From: a virus
Length of the DNA stretch: 64,000 bases
Reading direction: 5' to 3' (one strand)
IMG/VR virus record: IMGVR_UViG_3300035670_000097
Location: 29,818 to 93,817 of that record
Positions 13,907 through 21,166 of the stretch are shown in pieces. Position 1 is the first letter of the stretch; each line of letters opens with the position of its first letter. Both the position numbers and the translations under genes were made by a program. The notes under the pieces are model-generated. The model saw only the letters and a list, made by a program, of their open reading frames with translations. It was not told the DNA's origin and searched no databases.

Positions 13907-14425
13907 TTAAAATTTTGTTAGCATTGAAAGAGCTTCTTCAGTGACTTCTTCTGTTCGGCGGCTCCAGCCCTTTCCAAAAACTGGAAAAGTAGAAAGTCGA
14001 CGATAGTAGTCAAGTCGAAGCGTTTTAAATTCCATAATCGCCACTACAGGATTATGAATGTTTAATGCTGCACTAATGGTACGGGGCCCAAGCACGCCAT
14101 CCTCTTTAGCTTTTACAATTTTTTGTAAAAATCGAACAGCGCGCGAAGGCCCCGCGTTGACACCAAAATCAAATACTATTAAATCAATACCTACAGGTAA
14201 TTGATCGCAGGACATGCGGTCCCAGTATTGCTTTCGGTAGATAGGCTCAACATCTTTTATCGTCAAAGCTTTAATGTCTTCGACCGATACGGTTCGTTTC
14301 ACCCATCGTTCATAGGTGGCTTTTGTAATGCCAAGATTTGTAGCACCTCCTGGATCTTGGGGATGGTTTACAAAGCCACCTTCGTGTTTTAGAACAATTT
14401 TTAGACAGTGATCAAACGTTTTCAT
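13907..14425 (-). CDS. GH108 N-acetylmuramidase endolysin
   Basis: N-terminal catalytic motif KHEGGFVNHPQDPGGATNLG (Glu15) followed by GIT, and a C-terminal DFGVNAGPSRAVRFLQ with PGRT-like GVLGPRT: the GH108 plus peptidoglycan-binding-3 layout of phage lysozymes, 172 aa. The start MKTFDHCLKIV is chosen on family length; it overlaps the upstream gene by 14 nt and has a weak Shine-Dalgarno. Probably the main peptidoglycan-degrading enzyme, given the defective GH24 protein at 9381. Confidence 0.88.
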   Translation of the reverse strand: MKTFDHCLKIVLKHEGGFVNHPQDPGGATNLGITKATYERWVKRTVSVEDIKALTIKDVEPIYRKQYWDRMSCDQLPVGIDLIVFDFGVNAGPSRAVRFLQKIVKAKEDGVLGPRTISAALNIHNPVVAIMEFKTLRLDYYRRLSTFPVFGKGWSRRTEEVTEEALSMLTKF

Positions 14426-14585
14426 TCGTGAAAGCTGCATCAGCCTTTTCAGGCTTCTTGGCAGCATTTGCCAGTGCATGATTTAATACTTTTAAGGCCT
14501 CGCTAGGCTTATCATTCCACAAAGCTTGAATTGCTTCTAGCATTGCCTCCATATTTTCATCGCACTTACAATTTTTGCACGCCAT
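14412..14585 (-). CDS. small Cys-motif protein (57 aa)
   Basis: Begins MACKNCKCDENMEAML; three close cysteines may bind metal. Followed by a helix and a charged tail. Overlaps both neighbours (20 nt upstream, 14 nt downstream). Function unknown. Confidence 0.6.
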   Translation of the reverse strand: MACKNCKCDENMEAMLEAIQALWNDKPSEALKVLNHALANAAKKPEKADAAFTNENV

Positions 14586-14811
14586 CGCTGTGTTTCTCCA
14601 CCTCCACAAGAATGTTCTCACACAATCTTCGGAGCTCGTCCAATAGAACGTAGTATTTTTGTACATCAATTAATTTTTCAATTAATTCATTCGGTAGTCG
14701 ACTTTTCAGCCGTTCAGCCTCTAGTTCATTTCGTAGCTGCTCGACTTCGCTGGGTAAACCTCGCTTTGGATGAGCTATTTCTAAAGCAAATCCACACTTG
14801 GTACAATGCAT
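14566..14811 (-). CDS. CxxC plus coiled-coil protein (81 aa)
   Basis: MHCTKCGFALEIAHP gives a half zinc knuckle, followed by about 60 residues of coiled coil. Function unknown. Confidence 0.65.
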   Translation of the reverse strand: MHCTKCGFALEIAHPKRGLPSEVEQLRNELEAERLKSRLPNELIEKLIDVQKYYVLLDELRRLCENILVEVEKHSDGVQKL

Positions 14812-14814
14812 AAT

Positions 14815-15051
14815 TTAAACAAACTCTTTTAAACGTCTTACAAGAGCGTCTCTGCCCGCCTTTACTCCCGATGCTCTTTCAGAAAGATCAAGAGCATTTC
14901 GTTGAGAGTCGATAGTAGCTATCGCTTCTCTCCACAATAAAACAGCAAATTCCTCAATATCTGAAGTAGTTATACCGCTTGCAACGCTAGGAATATCTGA
15001 GCTTGTTACAAGCCCCGCTTCGGCTGCCAGTTCAAATATACGATTTGTCAT
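14815..15051 (-). CDS. small phage protein, ELAAEAGL family (78 aa)
   Basis: MTNRIFELAAEAGL followed by IEEFAVLLWREA is the same pattern as the gene at 11613, extended at the C-terminus. Common in phages, function unknown. Confidence 0.7.
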   Translation of the reverse strand: MTNRIFELAAEAGLVTSSDIPSVASGITTSDIEEFAVLLWREAIATIDSQRNALDLSERASGVKAGRDALVRRLKEFV

Positions 15052-15053
15052 GA

Positions 15054-15887
15054 TTAATTAGGCGGAGCGTTTACTGCTGACAGTGCGCTGAGATTTCCTT
15101 GGAATCCGTATGTTCCCACATGAGTGAGAGAAATCCAAGGGCAAGCCCAAACTTTTAATCCAATATCAATAATCTTTCGCGAAAAGTAATAATCTTCGGA
15201 AAGATAACGTCGGCTAACCGGATCAATTGCACAGTCAAAGTATGCTACAATATCTCTCTCGCCGTTAAAGTCTGTCGAGTATTTGTGATCTGGCGAGTAC
15301 GAATTTTCTGGGTAGGCAGCTTTAAACTGATCAAACACATGCCGTTGAATAAGCATAAATCCAGTAGCGCCTTCTAAAATTTGTACCGGCTCAGTAAGTT
15401 TAAAGCTTTCTGTGCCAGGAATCAAATTAAAAGCAAATCCTCCTCCAAACTGAGCAAGTTCATCAGGATTTTTAAGTTCAATGTTGTCTTGAACCGCCTT
15501 TTGAATACGATCCCAGTGAATTTGTTTTTTCGGATACAGCCCACAAAGCACATCATATTCAGACTTTTTATCGGCCAAAGCCAGCATTCCTAGAATATCC
15601 ATAGGATTAAAAGAAATGTCAGAGTCGATAAACATCATGTGCGAACAGTCGCTACGCAAAAATCCATCTACTAGATAGTTTCGTGCTCGCTGAATCAGCG
15701 ATTCATTATAGTGAAAACTAGCATCCCATTGAAGATCGTATTGGCGACAAACGGTAGAAAACTGAAGCATAGAGTGAACGTATGGTCCAGTGCACATACC
15801 GCCGTACATAGGTGTAGCAATGAAGAGTTTTCGTTTTCGAAGCTCTTCAATATCAATCGTTATTTTTCTATCCTCTACCTTGGCCAC
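15054..15887 (-). CDS. GT-A-fold glycosyltransferase (277 aa)
   Basis: FIATPMYGGMCTGPYVHSML and then MMFIDSDISFNP with a DxD motif (88-90) match phage glycosyltransferases of the type found in cyanophages. A central LEGATGFMLIQRHVF and C-terminal DYYFSRKIIDIGLKVWACP support it. Target (phage DNA, virion or host surface glycan) unknown. Confidence 0.8.
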   Translation of the reverse strand: MAKVEDRKITIDIEELRKRKLFIATPMYGGMCTGPYVHSMLQFSTVCRQYDLQWDASFHYNESLIQRARNYLVDGFLRSDCSHMMFIDSDISFNPMDILGMLALADKKSEYDVLCGLYPKKQIHWDRIQKAVQDNIELKNPDELAQFGGGFAFNLIPGTESFKLTEPVQILEGATGFMLIQRHVFDQFKAAYPENSYSPDHKYSTDFNGERDIVAYFDCAIDPVSRRYLSEDYYFSRKIIDIGLKVWACPWISLTHVGTYGFQGNLSALSAVNAPPN

Positions 15888-16026
15888 GATATTTTTTGTA
15901 ACTCCTTTTTTGATGTTTAGACATTGTGCTTCGCTTCATCATACTAGGATTACCGCTCGATGAAGTACGCTTCGGCTTGTGCTTAATCTTTTGTTGTTGT
16001 TTCGAAGCCGTTGATCCTTTAGCCAT
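15868..16026 (-). CDS. small basic conserved phage protein (52 aa)
   Basis: MAKGSTASKQQQKIKHKPKR continues with a KRSYKKYRGQGRG tail. This Lys/Arg-rich protein (ASKQQ-x-KIKHKPKRTS ... KKYRGQG) is widespread in podoviruses and siphoviruses; likely nucleic-acid binding. Overlaps both neighbours. Confidence 0.8.
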   Translation of the reverse strand: MAKGSTASKQQQKIKHKPKRTSSSGNPSMMKRSTMSKHQKRSYKKYRGQGRG

Positions 16027-16213
16027 TTTTTGCCTTTTCTATTGCTTCTAAAAAGTAAATGAACGTGCCATCCGGCTGTTCTTCTACACGATAGCGAGTT
16101 GCCCAGTCGCGCGCTTCCGCTTCTGACGAAAAAAGATCAGAAAGAATGCCGCCACTAGGCAACTGCCAAGACCACGTATTTTCTAATAATCCTTTATTCT
16201 TCACCAACTTCAC
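16019..16213 (-). CDS. hypothetical protein (64 aa)
   Basis: Compact protein with SSEAEARDWATRYRVEEQPD. Overlaps the 3' end of the upstream gene by 20 nt and the next start by 8 nt. Function unknown. Confidence 0.65.
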   Translation of the reverse strand: MKLVKNKGLLENTWSWQLPSGGILSDLFSSEAEARDWATRYRVEEQPDGTFIYFLEAIEKAKNG

Positions 16214-16487
16214 GAGGGTCGTCTCCTGCTAGAAGCGAGAGATAAAAAATTGCTTTTCGAATATCTGCTTCCATATTGTCCTTAAAAGGAGCGCGCATAA
16301 GGTACGCAAGAGCTGAGCAATAGTAATGCGGCTCTATAGACGAAGACATTACATACGACTCTGCATCAATTTTATCGCACAACGCTTCCAAAATACTAAG
16401 AACATCGGTATCAAAAGTTTCTTCAGAGTTTACGCTCTTTACATTACAAAGCTGATAATGCTGAGGGTGATTAATAAAATCTTCCAT
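16194..16487 (-). CDS. DUF3310-like protein (97 aa)
   Basis: INHPQHYQ at the N-terminus, YYCSALAYLMRAPFKDN and DIRKAIFYLSLL match DUF3310, the family of T7 gp1.7 nucleotide kinase-like proteins. Located next to MazG and ThyX, so a nucleotide-metabolism role is plausible. Confidence 0.75.
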   Translation of the reverse strand: MEDFINHPQHYQLCNVKSVNSEETFDTDVLSILEALCDKIDAESYVMSSSIEPHYYCSALAYLMRAPFKDNMEADIRKAIFYLSLLAGDDPREVGEE

Positions 16488-16882
16488 TAGATATCTCCTT
16501 TTGCGCGATTTTCAGAATTTTCTACTTGAAATCCGTTTGGATAACGAGCGCTCAACTTATGAATATTTTCATTAATAACCGATTGCGGATCGAACTCGAG
16601 TGCTCGACAGGCCGAAATCCAATAAAAGAAAATATCTCCAAGTTCGCGCTTCATGTGATAGATATTATCACCTGTCATGGGCTTGCCTTGAAAGAAGATT
16701 TTCTTCACAACTTCTTGAAACTCTCCAGTCTCGCTTCCCAGCCCAATGGCAGAAGTGAGAAGCAGCGGAGCATTGACAGTATCATTATGCAACTCTCGAA
16801 GGCGATCTGCAAAGGACGTTAGATAAGTACTTTGATCGCTAGTAATACTCGCAATAAACTTTGAATACTGATTAAGATTCAT
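16487..16882 (-). CDS. MazG-like NTP pyrophosphohydrolase
   Basis: ETGEFQEVVKKIFFQGK (E51xxE54) and KRELGDIFFYWIS (E80xxD83) form the metal-binding motif of the all-alpha NTP-PPase fold. Such proteins hydrolyse (d)NTPs or ppGpp. The start overlaps the DUF3310 stop or start region (TAATG downstream, 11-nt overlap upstream with ThyX). Confidence 0.85.
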   Translation of the reverse strand: MNLNQYSKFIASITSDQSTYLTSFADRLRELHNDTVNAPLLLTSAIGLGSETGEFQEVVKKIFFQGKPMTGDNIYHMKRELGDIFFYWISACRALEFDPQSVINENIHKLSARYPNGFQVENSENRAKGDI

Positions 16883-17528
16883 CTTTTTTTCCGTTCAATA
16901 GTTCGAAAAGAATTTGTCCACAAGCCTGAGCAATTTTTTGATGCTCTTTTTGAGTTCCATTTGCGGAGCGCAGTTCTACATAATGTAGCCAAGATCGCAC
17001 TGTACCCGCCATATAAAGACGCGAAGGCGTCATACCTTCTGGAAGAACAGCTCTCGCTTGCTCTTTTGCTATTCCATTTTCCAGAGCACTATTATACACA
17101 TCTTGAGCGTGCAATGCAAGTTCTTTTTGTAGCGTTGCCCAAAGTTCGTTCAAATTTTCATTTGTAGATTCAATGGAGTTTTGTCGATTTTTTGTATCTT
17201 GAAGCCTGGTTTCTCGAATTTCCCACTCCGTTGGGACGATTGAGTATCTTTGGCTAAACTCCTGAAAGGAAAAGCTACGATGCCGAAGTATTTGACGAGC
17301 AATGTCTCGAGTTGTATTAATTTCCATACAAACCCAAGCCATTTCAAATGGACTCCAGTGTCCATGTTTTTGCAAATAATTTAACAGCTTAGGAGCTGTT
17401 TCTGTATTTATTTGATTTTCTGGGTTTGATACTCGAGCAACATACGCAATCAAATCAGATAAAGTTTGCAGACCAAGAGATTGTAAGTCTTCGCTAGGAG
17501 TGGAGTAAGAAATTAATTTTACATTCAT
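16872..17528 (-). CDS. thyX: FAD-dependent thymidylate synthase
   Basis: The ThyX signature RHRSFSFQEFSQRY is at 82-95, with HWSPFEMAWV upstream and LPEGMTPSRLYMAGTVRSWL near the C-terminus; 218 aa is normal. Makes dTMP from dUMP with methylene-tetrahydrofolate and NADPH, supporting phage DNA synthesis. Its ATG overlaps the upstream stop as ATGA. Confidence 0.95.
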   Translation of the reverse strand: MNVKLISYSTPSEDLQSLGLQTLSDLIAYVARVSNPENQINTETAPKLLNYLQKHGHWSPFEMAWVCMEINTTRDIARQILRHRSFSFQEFSQRYSIVPTEWEIRETRLQDTKNRQNSIESTNENLNELWATLQKELALHAQDVYNSALENGIAKEQARAVLPEGMTPSRLYMAGTVRSWLHYVELRSANGTQKEHQKIAQACGQILFELLNGKKDES

Positions 17529-17701
17529 TCTAAAAGCTCTAGCTGTGTTCTCAGCGCCCAGCCATTTTTAGGCCAAGTATTATTGTCAATATACCTAAAA
17601 CAAAAGGAGTCTAACTTAGGTATATATTTTGTAAGCTCAACTACCGCATAGGGTCCACCAAAAAAGCGAACTCGAACTATGTGTCCTACTTTTAATTTCA
17701 T
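17525..17701 (-). CDS. small protein, tandem paralogue A (58 aa)
   Basis: MKLKVGHIVRVRFFGGPYAV, then VELTKYIP and NGWALRTQLELLE. Closely follows the same pattern as the neighbour at 17698 (VGD-x-x-x-IR ... LTKYLP ... KGWAPTTHFEPL), implying tandem duplication. SH3-like beta fold is possible. ATGA overlap on both sides. Confidence 0.65.
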   Translation of the reverse strand: MKLKVGHIVRVRFFGGPYAVVELTKYIPKLDSFCFRYIDNNTWPKNGWALRTQLELLE

Positions 17702-17892
17702 AAAGGTTCGAAGTGAGTTGTAGGAGCCCAGCCTTTTTTAATTATACTTCCTGGGCTCATAATTTTAAAGTAAAAGCCATCTACTTCTACTTCTTCACTT
17801 TGAGGAAGATATTTAGTAAGCTGAACTTCTACATAAACGTTCTCTAAAAGACGAATTTTTGCTCGATCTCCGACTTTAAAAGGGATTGTCAT
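17698..17892 (-). CDS. small protein, tandem paralogue B (64 aa)
   Basis: MTIPFKVGDRAKIRLLENVY, then VQLTKYLP and KKGWAPTTHFEPL. Paralogue of the gene at 17525; small beta-barrel pattern. Function unknown. Confidence 0.7.
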   Translation of the reverse strand: MTIPFKVGDRAKIRLLENVYVEVQLTKYLPQSEEVEVDGFYFKIMSPGSIIKKGWAPTTHFEPL

Positions 17893-18085
17893 ATACTATT
17901 TTAGCAGTCAGCATACTAGTATCAGTCTTGAGAATAAGCCAATCCTCTTTGTCTATTGTAAAAGTTACCCAGAGAAGATCGGGGTCTTTCTTAAAGAGCG
18001 ATGCCTGTTCGTACACTTCGATCGGAGTCACGCTTTTCAGTTCGCTCCTCTTCCCGTAGCAGATGTTCGTGATACTTTTTGACAT
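17876..18085 (-). CDS. hypothetical protein (69 aa)
   Basis: Start MSKSITNICYGKRSELKSVT chosen for a GAGG Shine-Dalgarno. It overlaps the 3' part of the gene at 17991 in another frame by 95 nt; both have good ribosome sites, so the overlap may be genuine. Function unknown. Confidence 0.55.
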   Translation of the reverse strand: MSKSITNICYGKRSELKSVTPIEVYEQASLFKKDPDLLWVTFTIDKEDWLILKTDTSMLTAKIVYDNPF

Positions 18086-18200
18086 AAGTTCCTCGTTCTT
18101 CTGAGTTCCAGATAAGAGTTCCATATTTCCAGGCTTTTTCTGCTTGTCGACTACACGTTCCGACTTTTCGTCTTTCTAAAATTTCATACTGAATACTCAT
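17991..18200 (-). CDS. small basic protein (69 aa)
   Basis: Start MSIQYEILERRKVGTCSRQA with GGAGAGA just upstream and ATGA coupling to the 29-aa membrane peptide. The C-terminus is highly charged. The 95-nt overlap with the gene at 17876 leaves one of the two uncertain. Confidence 0.5.
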   Translation of the reverse strand: MSIQYEILERRKVGTCSRQAEKAWKYGTLIWNSEERGTYVKKYHEHLLREEERTEKRDSDRSVRTGIAL

Positions 18201-18286
18201 AGTCTCTCCGTAACAAACCAAACAAGTAGGCTAAGCCAAGCGACCCCGCCGACAATGAAAATAAGAGCTGCAAATCGGTCTTTCAT
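18197..18286 (-). CDS. tiny membrane peptide (29 aa)
   Basis: MKDRFAALIFIVGGVAWLSL and then LVWFVTERL: one transmembrane helix. ATGA overlaps at both ends support translation. Confidence 0.55.
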   Translation of the reverse strand: MKDRFAALIFIVGGVAWLSLLVWFVTERL

Positions 18287-18642
18287 AGCACTCTCATTCT
18301 GATAATTACACGACTGGGGCGATTGTCATTAATAGTGAGAGAAACTTCATTACTGCGACGAGACTCTTTCAGTTCTGCACTTGTCGCCGTCAATGTAAAG
18401 TAATGAGTGCCAGGAGCAAGATTATTTAATGCAATCGAGCGAGTAGTAGGAGAAATTGTAGTCTTTCGTGTGTACTGACCGGAAGTAGTTCCTCGATACA
18501 ATGTATATTTTACAATGTCTCGAGATGGAGTTAAAGTTCGTCCGTCTTCATACTTTGTAGGAGCAACAAATCTTAATACTGTAGTTGTGTCTGCATAAGC
18601 AGCTCCGCCAATAAAAGTCAATAACAAAAGTAGTTTTTTCAT
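18283..18642 (-). CDS. secreted fibronectin type III-like protein (119 aa)
   Basis: Signal peptide MKKLLLLLTFIGGAAYA, then one FnIII-like domain with YTLYRGTTSGQYTRK and LNNLAPGTHYFTLTATSA. The start is the second ATG, which overlaps the upstream stop (ATGA). Phage Ig/FnIII folds often bind surface carbohydrate; here it is a free exported protein. Confidence 0.65.
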   Translation of the reverse strand: MKKLLLLLTFIGGAAYADTTTVLRFVAPTKYEDGRTLTPSRDIVKYTLYRGTTSGQYTRKTTISPTTRSIALNNLAPGTHYFTLTATSAELKESRRSNEVSLTINDNRPSRVIIRMRVL

Positions 18643-18827
18643 AGCCATTCCGCGAATACGATCTCTCGAGCGGCGGCCGCAGCCGCTTCTCTACTGTGGG
18701 ATTTATGTTTATAAAGCCGGTTCAAAAGAGAACCGGCTGTTTCAACTAGTGCAACTTCATCTACTTGAGCTTTTTTCAGATCTTGCAATACACTGCAAAT
18801 GAGTTCTTGTTTTTCAAGGCTGTTCAT
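18639..18827 (-). CDS. hypothetical protein (62 aa)
   Basis: MNSLEKQELICSVLQDLKKA followed by an Ala-rich helix (REAAAAAAREIV). Function unknown. Confidence 0.65.
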   Translation of the reverse strand: MNSLEKQELICSVLQDLKKAQVDEVALVETAGSLLNRLYKHKSHSREAAAAAAREIVFAEWL

Positions 18828-18851
18828 TCTTTAGCCCTTCGATTTCGTGGC

Positions 18852-18983
18852 CTACCACTCGTCACTCCCGAAGTATCCGTAATCTTCGTCAGTTCCCCAA
18901 CCTGCGGAGGTCATAGCAGAGTCATGATCTCCATCCATGCTGTCGTCGTAGTACTCTTCTTCTTCAAGCTCTTCTGGTTCCAT
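18852..18983 (-). CDS. very acidic small protein (43 aa)
   Basis: MEPEELEEEEYYDDSMDGDH and an acidic/Tyr-Gly tail. It starts directly after the upstream stop with a GAGG Shine-Dalgarno. Possibly a DNA mimic, but there is no direct support. Confidence 0.55.
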   Translation of the reverse strand: MEPEELEEEEYYDDSMDGDHDSAMTSAGWGTDEDYGYFGSDEW

Positions 18984-19241
18984 TTAACGCCTCATTTTAG
19001 CTAGGTCTTTTGCTTGTTCGTTCGAAGTTACTGGAATTGCATTTGACTTGTGCATAGTGCCGATTCCGATAACATATGTACCAGTGTACTCCATTCGTGG
19101 CTTAAGACTCGTACTTGCAGTCTTAGGAGCTACGCTTGGATAGACCTTGCGATCTTCGTAAAAGGGATTGACTCGTCTCGTAGTTTTAGCGCGAAGGCGC
19201 TCGGCTCGAGAATAAATTGCATACTCATCAATACTTTTCAT
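18984..19241 (-). CDS. conserved small phage protein (85 aa)
   Basis: MKSIDEYAIYSRAERLRAKT, then a basic region and YVIGIGTMHKSNAIPV. Family known only as a recurrent phage hypothetical. Promoter TTTACT-17-TATACT at 19269-19297 lies in the left direct repeat. Confidence 0.7.
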   Translation of the reverse strand: MKSIDEYAIYSRAERLRAKTTRRVNPFYEDRKVYPSVAPKTASTSLKPRMEYTGTYVIGIGTMHKSNAIPVTSNEQAKDLAKMRR

Positions 19242-19265
19242 TTTTTACTCTTTTCACTTACAAAC

Positions 19266-19360
19266 TATAGTATAGAATATCCGAGCGAAAAAGTAAAGTC
19301 AAAAAAATTGATTGCCAAGAGCGCCCTTCAAATCAAACCAACGAATGGTTATTTTAGTTT
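19266..19360. repeat. direct repeat, left copy, bounding the Gly/Tyr cassette
   Basis: About 95 nt nearly identical to 20563-20657, offset 1297 nt. The copy contains a vestige of the 3' end of the 20596 gene (reading ITIRWFDLKGALGNQFF) plus a leftward promoter. Confidence 0.85.
19269..19297 (-). promoter_or_regulatory. promoter in the left direct repeat
   Basis: Minus strand TTTACT, 17-nt spacer, TATACT; drives the 18984 operon. Confidence 0.6.
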
Positions 19361-19486
19361 CCTGATGATTGGTTCTGCTTTAATAAAGGGAACGAACGGC
19401 CACACAAACAGTAAAGCTGCAACTACTGTTACTATTATCAGAGGCCATGCAATGGTTAGAATAACTCTGTTTAGAACTTCTTTCAT
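19349..19486 (-). CDS. small membrane protein ending the Gly/Tyr cassette (45 aa)
   Basis: MKEVLNRVILTIAWPLIIVT followed by more hydrophobic residues: one long transmembrane helix. ATGA overlap with the third Gly/Tyr gene suggests they work together at the membrane. Confidence 0.65.
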   Translation of the reverse strand: MKEVLNRVILTIAWPLIIVTVVAALLFVWPFVPFIKAEPIIRKLK

Positions 19487-19743
19487 TTCCTTCTGCCTCT
19501 TCCAGACTCGACGTTCCCGTAGCCGTAGCCGCTGCTATAGCCGTCGCCATAGCCGCAGCCACCGCCGTAGCTGTAGCCGTAGCCGTAGCCATCCCCGTTG
19601 CCGTTGCCGTAGCCATTACCGTCGCCATAGCTATAGCTATAGCCATTGCCGTCGCCGTAGCCGTAGCCGTAGCCATCGCCATCTCCGTAGCCATCGCCGT
19701 TGCCGTAGCCGTCACTGTAGCCAATCGGATAAAAGCTATTCAT
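19483..19743 (-). CDS. Gly/Tyr-repeat protein C (86 aa)
   Basis: Almost wholly GY-x-G repeats (MNSFYPIGYSDGYGNGDGYG onwards) ending NVESGRGRRK. A GGAGAAG Shine-Dalgarno precedes the ATG, which overlaps the previous stop. Low-complexity Gly/Tyr/Asp/Asn composition resembles condensate-forming or adhesive sequences. No phage family recognised. Confidence 0.75.
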   Translation of the reverse strand: MNSFYPIGYSDGYGNGDGYGDGDGYGYGYGDGNGYSYSYGDGNGYGNGNGDGYGYGYSYGGGCGYGDGYSSGYGYGNVESGRGRRK

Positions 19744-20000
19744 TCCCGCCTACTTCTCCTAGACTCGACGGTCCCGTAGCCGTAGCCGTCGCTGTCGCCG
19801 TAGCTGTCGCCGTTGCCGTAGCCGTCGCCGCAGCCCTCGCCGTAGCCCTCGCCGTAGCCGTAGCCCTGGCCGTAGCCGCATCCCCAGCCGCATCCCCAGC
19901 CGCCGCCGTCGCCGTTGGCGTAGCCGTCGCCGTTGCCGTAGCCGTAGCCCTCGCCGTAGCCGTAGCCCTCGTCGTAGCCAACCGGGTAAAAGATATTCAT
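19740..20000 (-). CDS. Gly/Tyr-repeat protein B (86 aa)
   Basis: Begins MNIFYPVGYDEGYGYGEGYG and ends TVESRRSRRE; contains a few Trp and Cys (GWGCGWGCGYG). GGAGG Shine-Dalgarno and ATGA overlap. Paralogue of its two neighbours with the same head (FxPxG) and basic tail. Confidence 0.75.
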   Translation of the reverse strand: MNIFYPVGYDEGYGYGEGYGYGNGDGYANGDGGGWGCGWGCGYGQGYGYGEGYGEGCGDGYGNGDSYGDSDGYGYGTVESRRSRRE

Positions 20001-20239
20001 TTTCTTCTCTGCCTCCCAGACTCAACGGACCCGTAGCCGGAGCCGGAGCCGCGTCCGTAGCCGTAGCCGTTGCCGTAGCCGTAGCCGCGTCCGTAGCCAG
20101 CATCGTCGGCGTAGCCGTCGTCGCCGCCGTAGCCGTTGGCGTAGCCGTCGCCGTTGCCGTAGCCGTAGGCGTTGCCGTAGCCGTTGCTGTAGCCCTTGCC
20201 AACCGGACGAAAAACGACGGCTTGATCCCCCGCCGTCAC
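19997..20239 (-). CDS. Gly/Tyr-repeat protein A (80 aa, GTG start)
   Basis: GTG start with GGGGG upstream and GTGA overlap with the previous stop (the longer ATG version starts at 20251). After VVFRPVGKGYSNGYGNAYGY the repeats continue and end SVESGRQRRK. First of three tandem paralogues. Confidence 0.7.
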   Translation of the reverse strand: MTAGDQAVVFRPVGKGYSNGYGNAYGYGNGDGYANGYGGDDGYADDAGYGRGYGYGNGYGYGRGSGSGYGSVESGRQRRK

Positions 20240-20529
20240 TTGAGCCCCCATCCGTCACGAACGGGCACGCAGAATATCTCCGCACCCTCCGGCATATCTA
20301 CGTCGGCAATTGGACGCAGATCGGCGTTCTCGGTCTCGACCATTTTTGCAAATCCAATGGAGTCCCAAGAAAAAACATGAATTGCTCTACTTAGGCGAAT
20401 TCGACCGTTCTCGCGAGTCACATCGCCTGCGAAGATCCAGCCACGGTCAACGACCACGACCGCACGAGTACCAGTCGGACGATTGCCAACCGGAGCATAC
20501 TCAACACCATTGATGATTAAATTTTCCAT
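20236..20529 (-). CDS. conserved phage protein with VVVVDRGWIFAG motif (97 aa)
   Basis: MENLIINGVEYAPVGNRPTG, then VVVDRGWIFAGDV and a basic/beta pattern. A similar MENLIINGVEYAP...DRGWVFVG layout occurs in many phages and prophages with unknown function. First gene of the Gly/Tyr cassette, right after the promoter in the right repeat. Confidence 0.7.
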   Translation of the reverse strand: MENLIINGVEYAPVGNRPTGTRAVVVVDRGWIFAGDVTRENGRIRLSRAIHVFSWDSIGFAKMVETENADLRPIADVDMPEGAEIFCVPVRDGWGLK

Positions 20530-20562
20530 ATCAATTCCTTCTATGCTTTCCCAATCAACCAA

Positions 20563-20657
20563 TATAGTATAGGCTATTCAGTCGAAAAAGTAAAGTCAAA
20601 AAAATTGATTGCCAGGAGCGCCCTTCAAATCAAACCAACGAATGGTTATTGCAGTTT
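20563..20657. repeat. direct repeat, right copy
   Basis: About 95 nt matching 19266-19360. It covers the end of the 20596 gene and its downstream promoter. Confidence 0.85.
20566..20594 (-). promoter_or_regulatory. promoter of the Gly/Tyr cassette
   Basis: Minus strand TTTACT, 17-nt spacer, TATACT, inside the right direct repeat. Confidence 0.6.
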
Positions 20658-20895
20658 CTTTTTCAAACAACGACACAAGTTCCAACAGCGTAAGCGGCTC
20701 TACACTTGTGAAGCTTTCTGCCCAAATACTAAACTGCGTGTAGTCGTGCTTGTGCATAGTGGGAAGAGGAATTTCGTAGTCATTCACTTGGGCTTTACCA
20801 TAGACATTGATACGCCCGCCAGCCCATTGATCGGTGTTTTTCTGAATCCACTCGTAGTTCACTGGACCCATCCAGCAAGTTGAGTATCTATACAC
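20596..20895 (-). CDS. hypothetical protein (99 aa)
   Basis: MYRYSTCWMGPVNYEWIQKN with later YGKAQVNDYEIPLP and C-terminus ITIRWFDLKGAPGNQFF, which is duplicated as a vestige at 19.3 kb. Similar WMGP-x-NY-x-W-x-x-EN starts occur in other phages. Overlaps the upstream gene by 8 nt. Confidence 0.7.
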   Translation of the reverse strand: MYRYSTCWMGPVNYEWIQKNTDQWAGGRINVYGKAQVNDYEIPLPTMHKHDYTQFSIWAESFTSVEPLTLLELVSLFEKETAITIRWFDLKGAPGNQFF

Positions 20896-21046
20896 GACTA
20901 AGCTCCTTTCTCAGCTCCAAAATTTCATCACAAAGCCGATCAATGATACTTTCTTGAGCGTCGATCGTATCTGCAAACTCTTTAAGTTGCAAACTCATTC
21001 GAGTTATGGTAGCCAAATGCTCGTCACAAAACTGACAGTCGTACAT
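20888..21046 (-). CDS. small CxxC protein with coiled coil (52 aa)
   Basis: MYDCQFCDEHLATITRMSLQ followed by a coiled coil. The ATG at 21046 is used because it has GAGG and because the upstream ATG at 21106 would lie above the predicted transcription start. Confidence 0.65.
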   Translation of the reverse strand: MYDCQFCDEHLATITRMSLQLKEFADTIDAQESIIDRLCDEILELRKELSRV

Positions 21047-21106
21047 TTTTTGCCTCAATACTTTGTAGTAGCTCAAGATATGCGAATTTTCCCATTTGAA
21101 GTACAT

Positions 21107-21135
21107 ATTATAAAGTAAAAGAAGGAGTTTGTCAA
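21107..21135 (-). promoter_or_regulatory. consensus promoter, leftward arm of a divergent pair
   Basis: Minus strand TTGACA, 17-nt spacer, TATAAT: full consensus. Confidence 0.88.
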
Positions 21136-21166
21136 GAGTTAAAATTATACATGCTAAAAATAACTC

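Noticed and set aside
18005-18124. Choice between two overlapping minus-strand genes
   Set aside because: Neither could be excluded: both starts (18085, 18200) have strong ribosome sites, so both were kept with lower confidence rather than dropping one.
19050-20285. Plus-strand Arg/Ser/His-rich ORF and Ala-Thr or Arg-Leu-rich frames over the Gly/Tyr genes
   Set aside because: Mirror frames of the same repeats; only the Gly/Tyr frames have coupled starts, Shine-Dalgarno sites and shared head and tail motifs.
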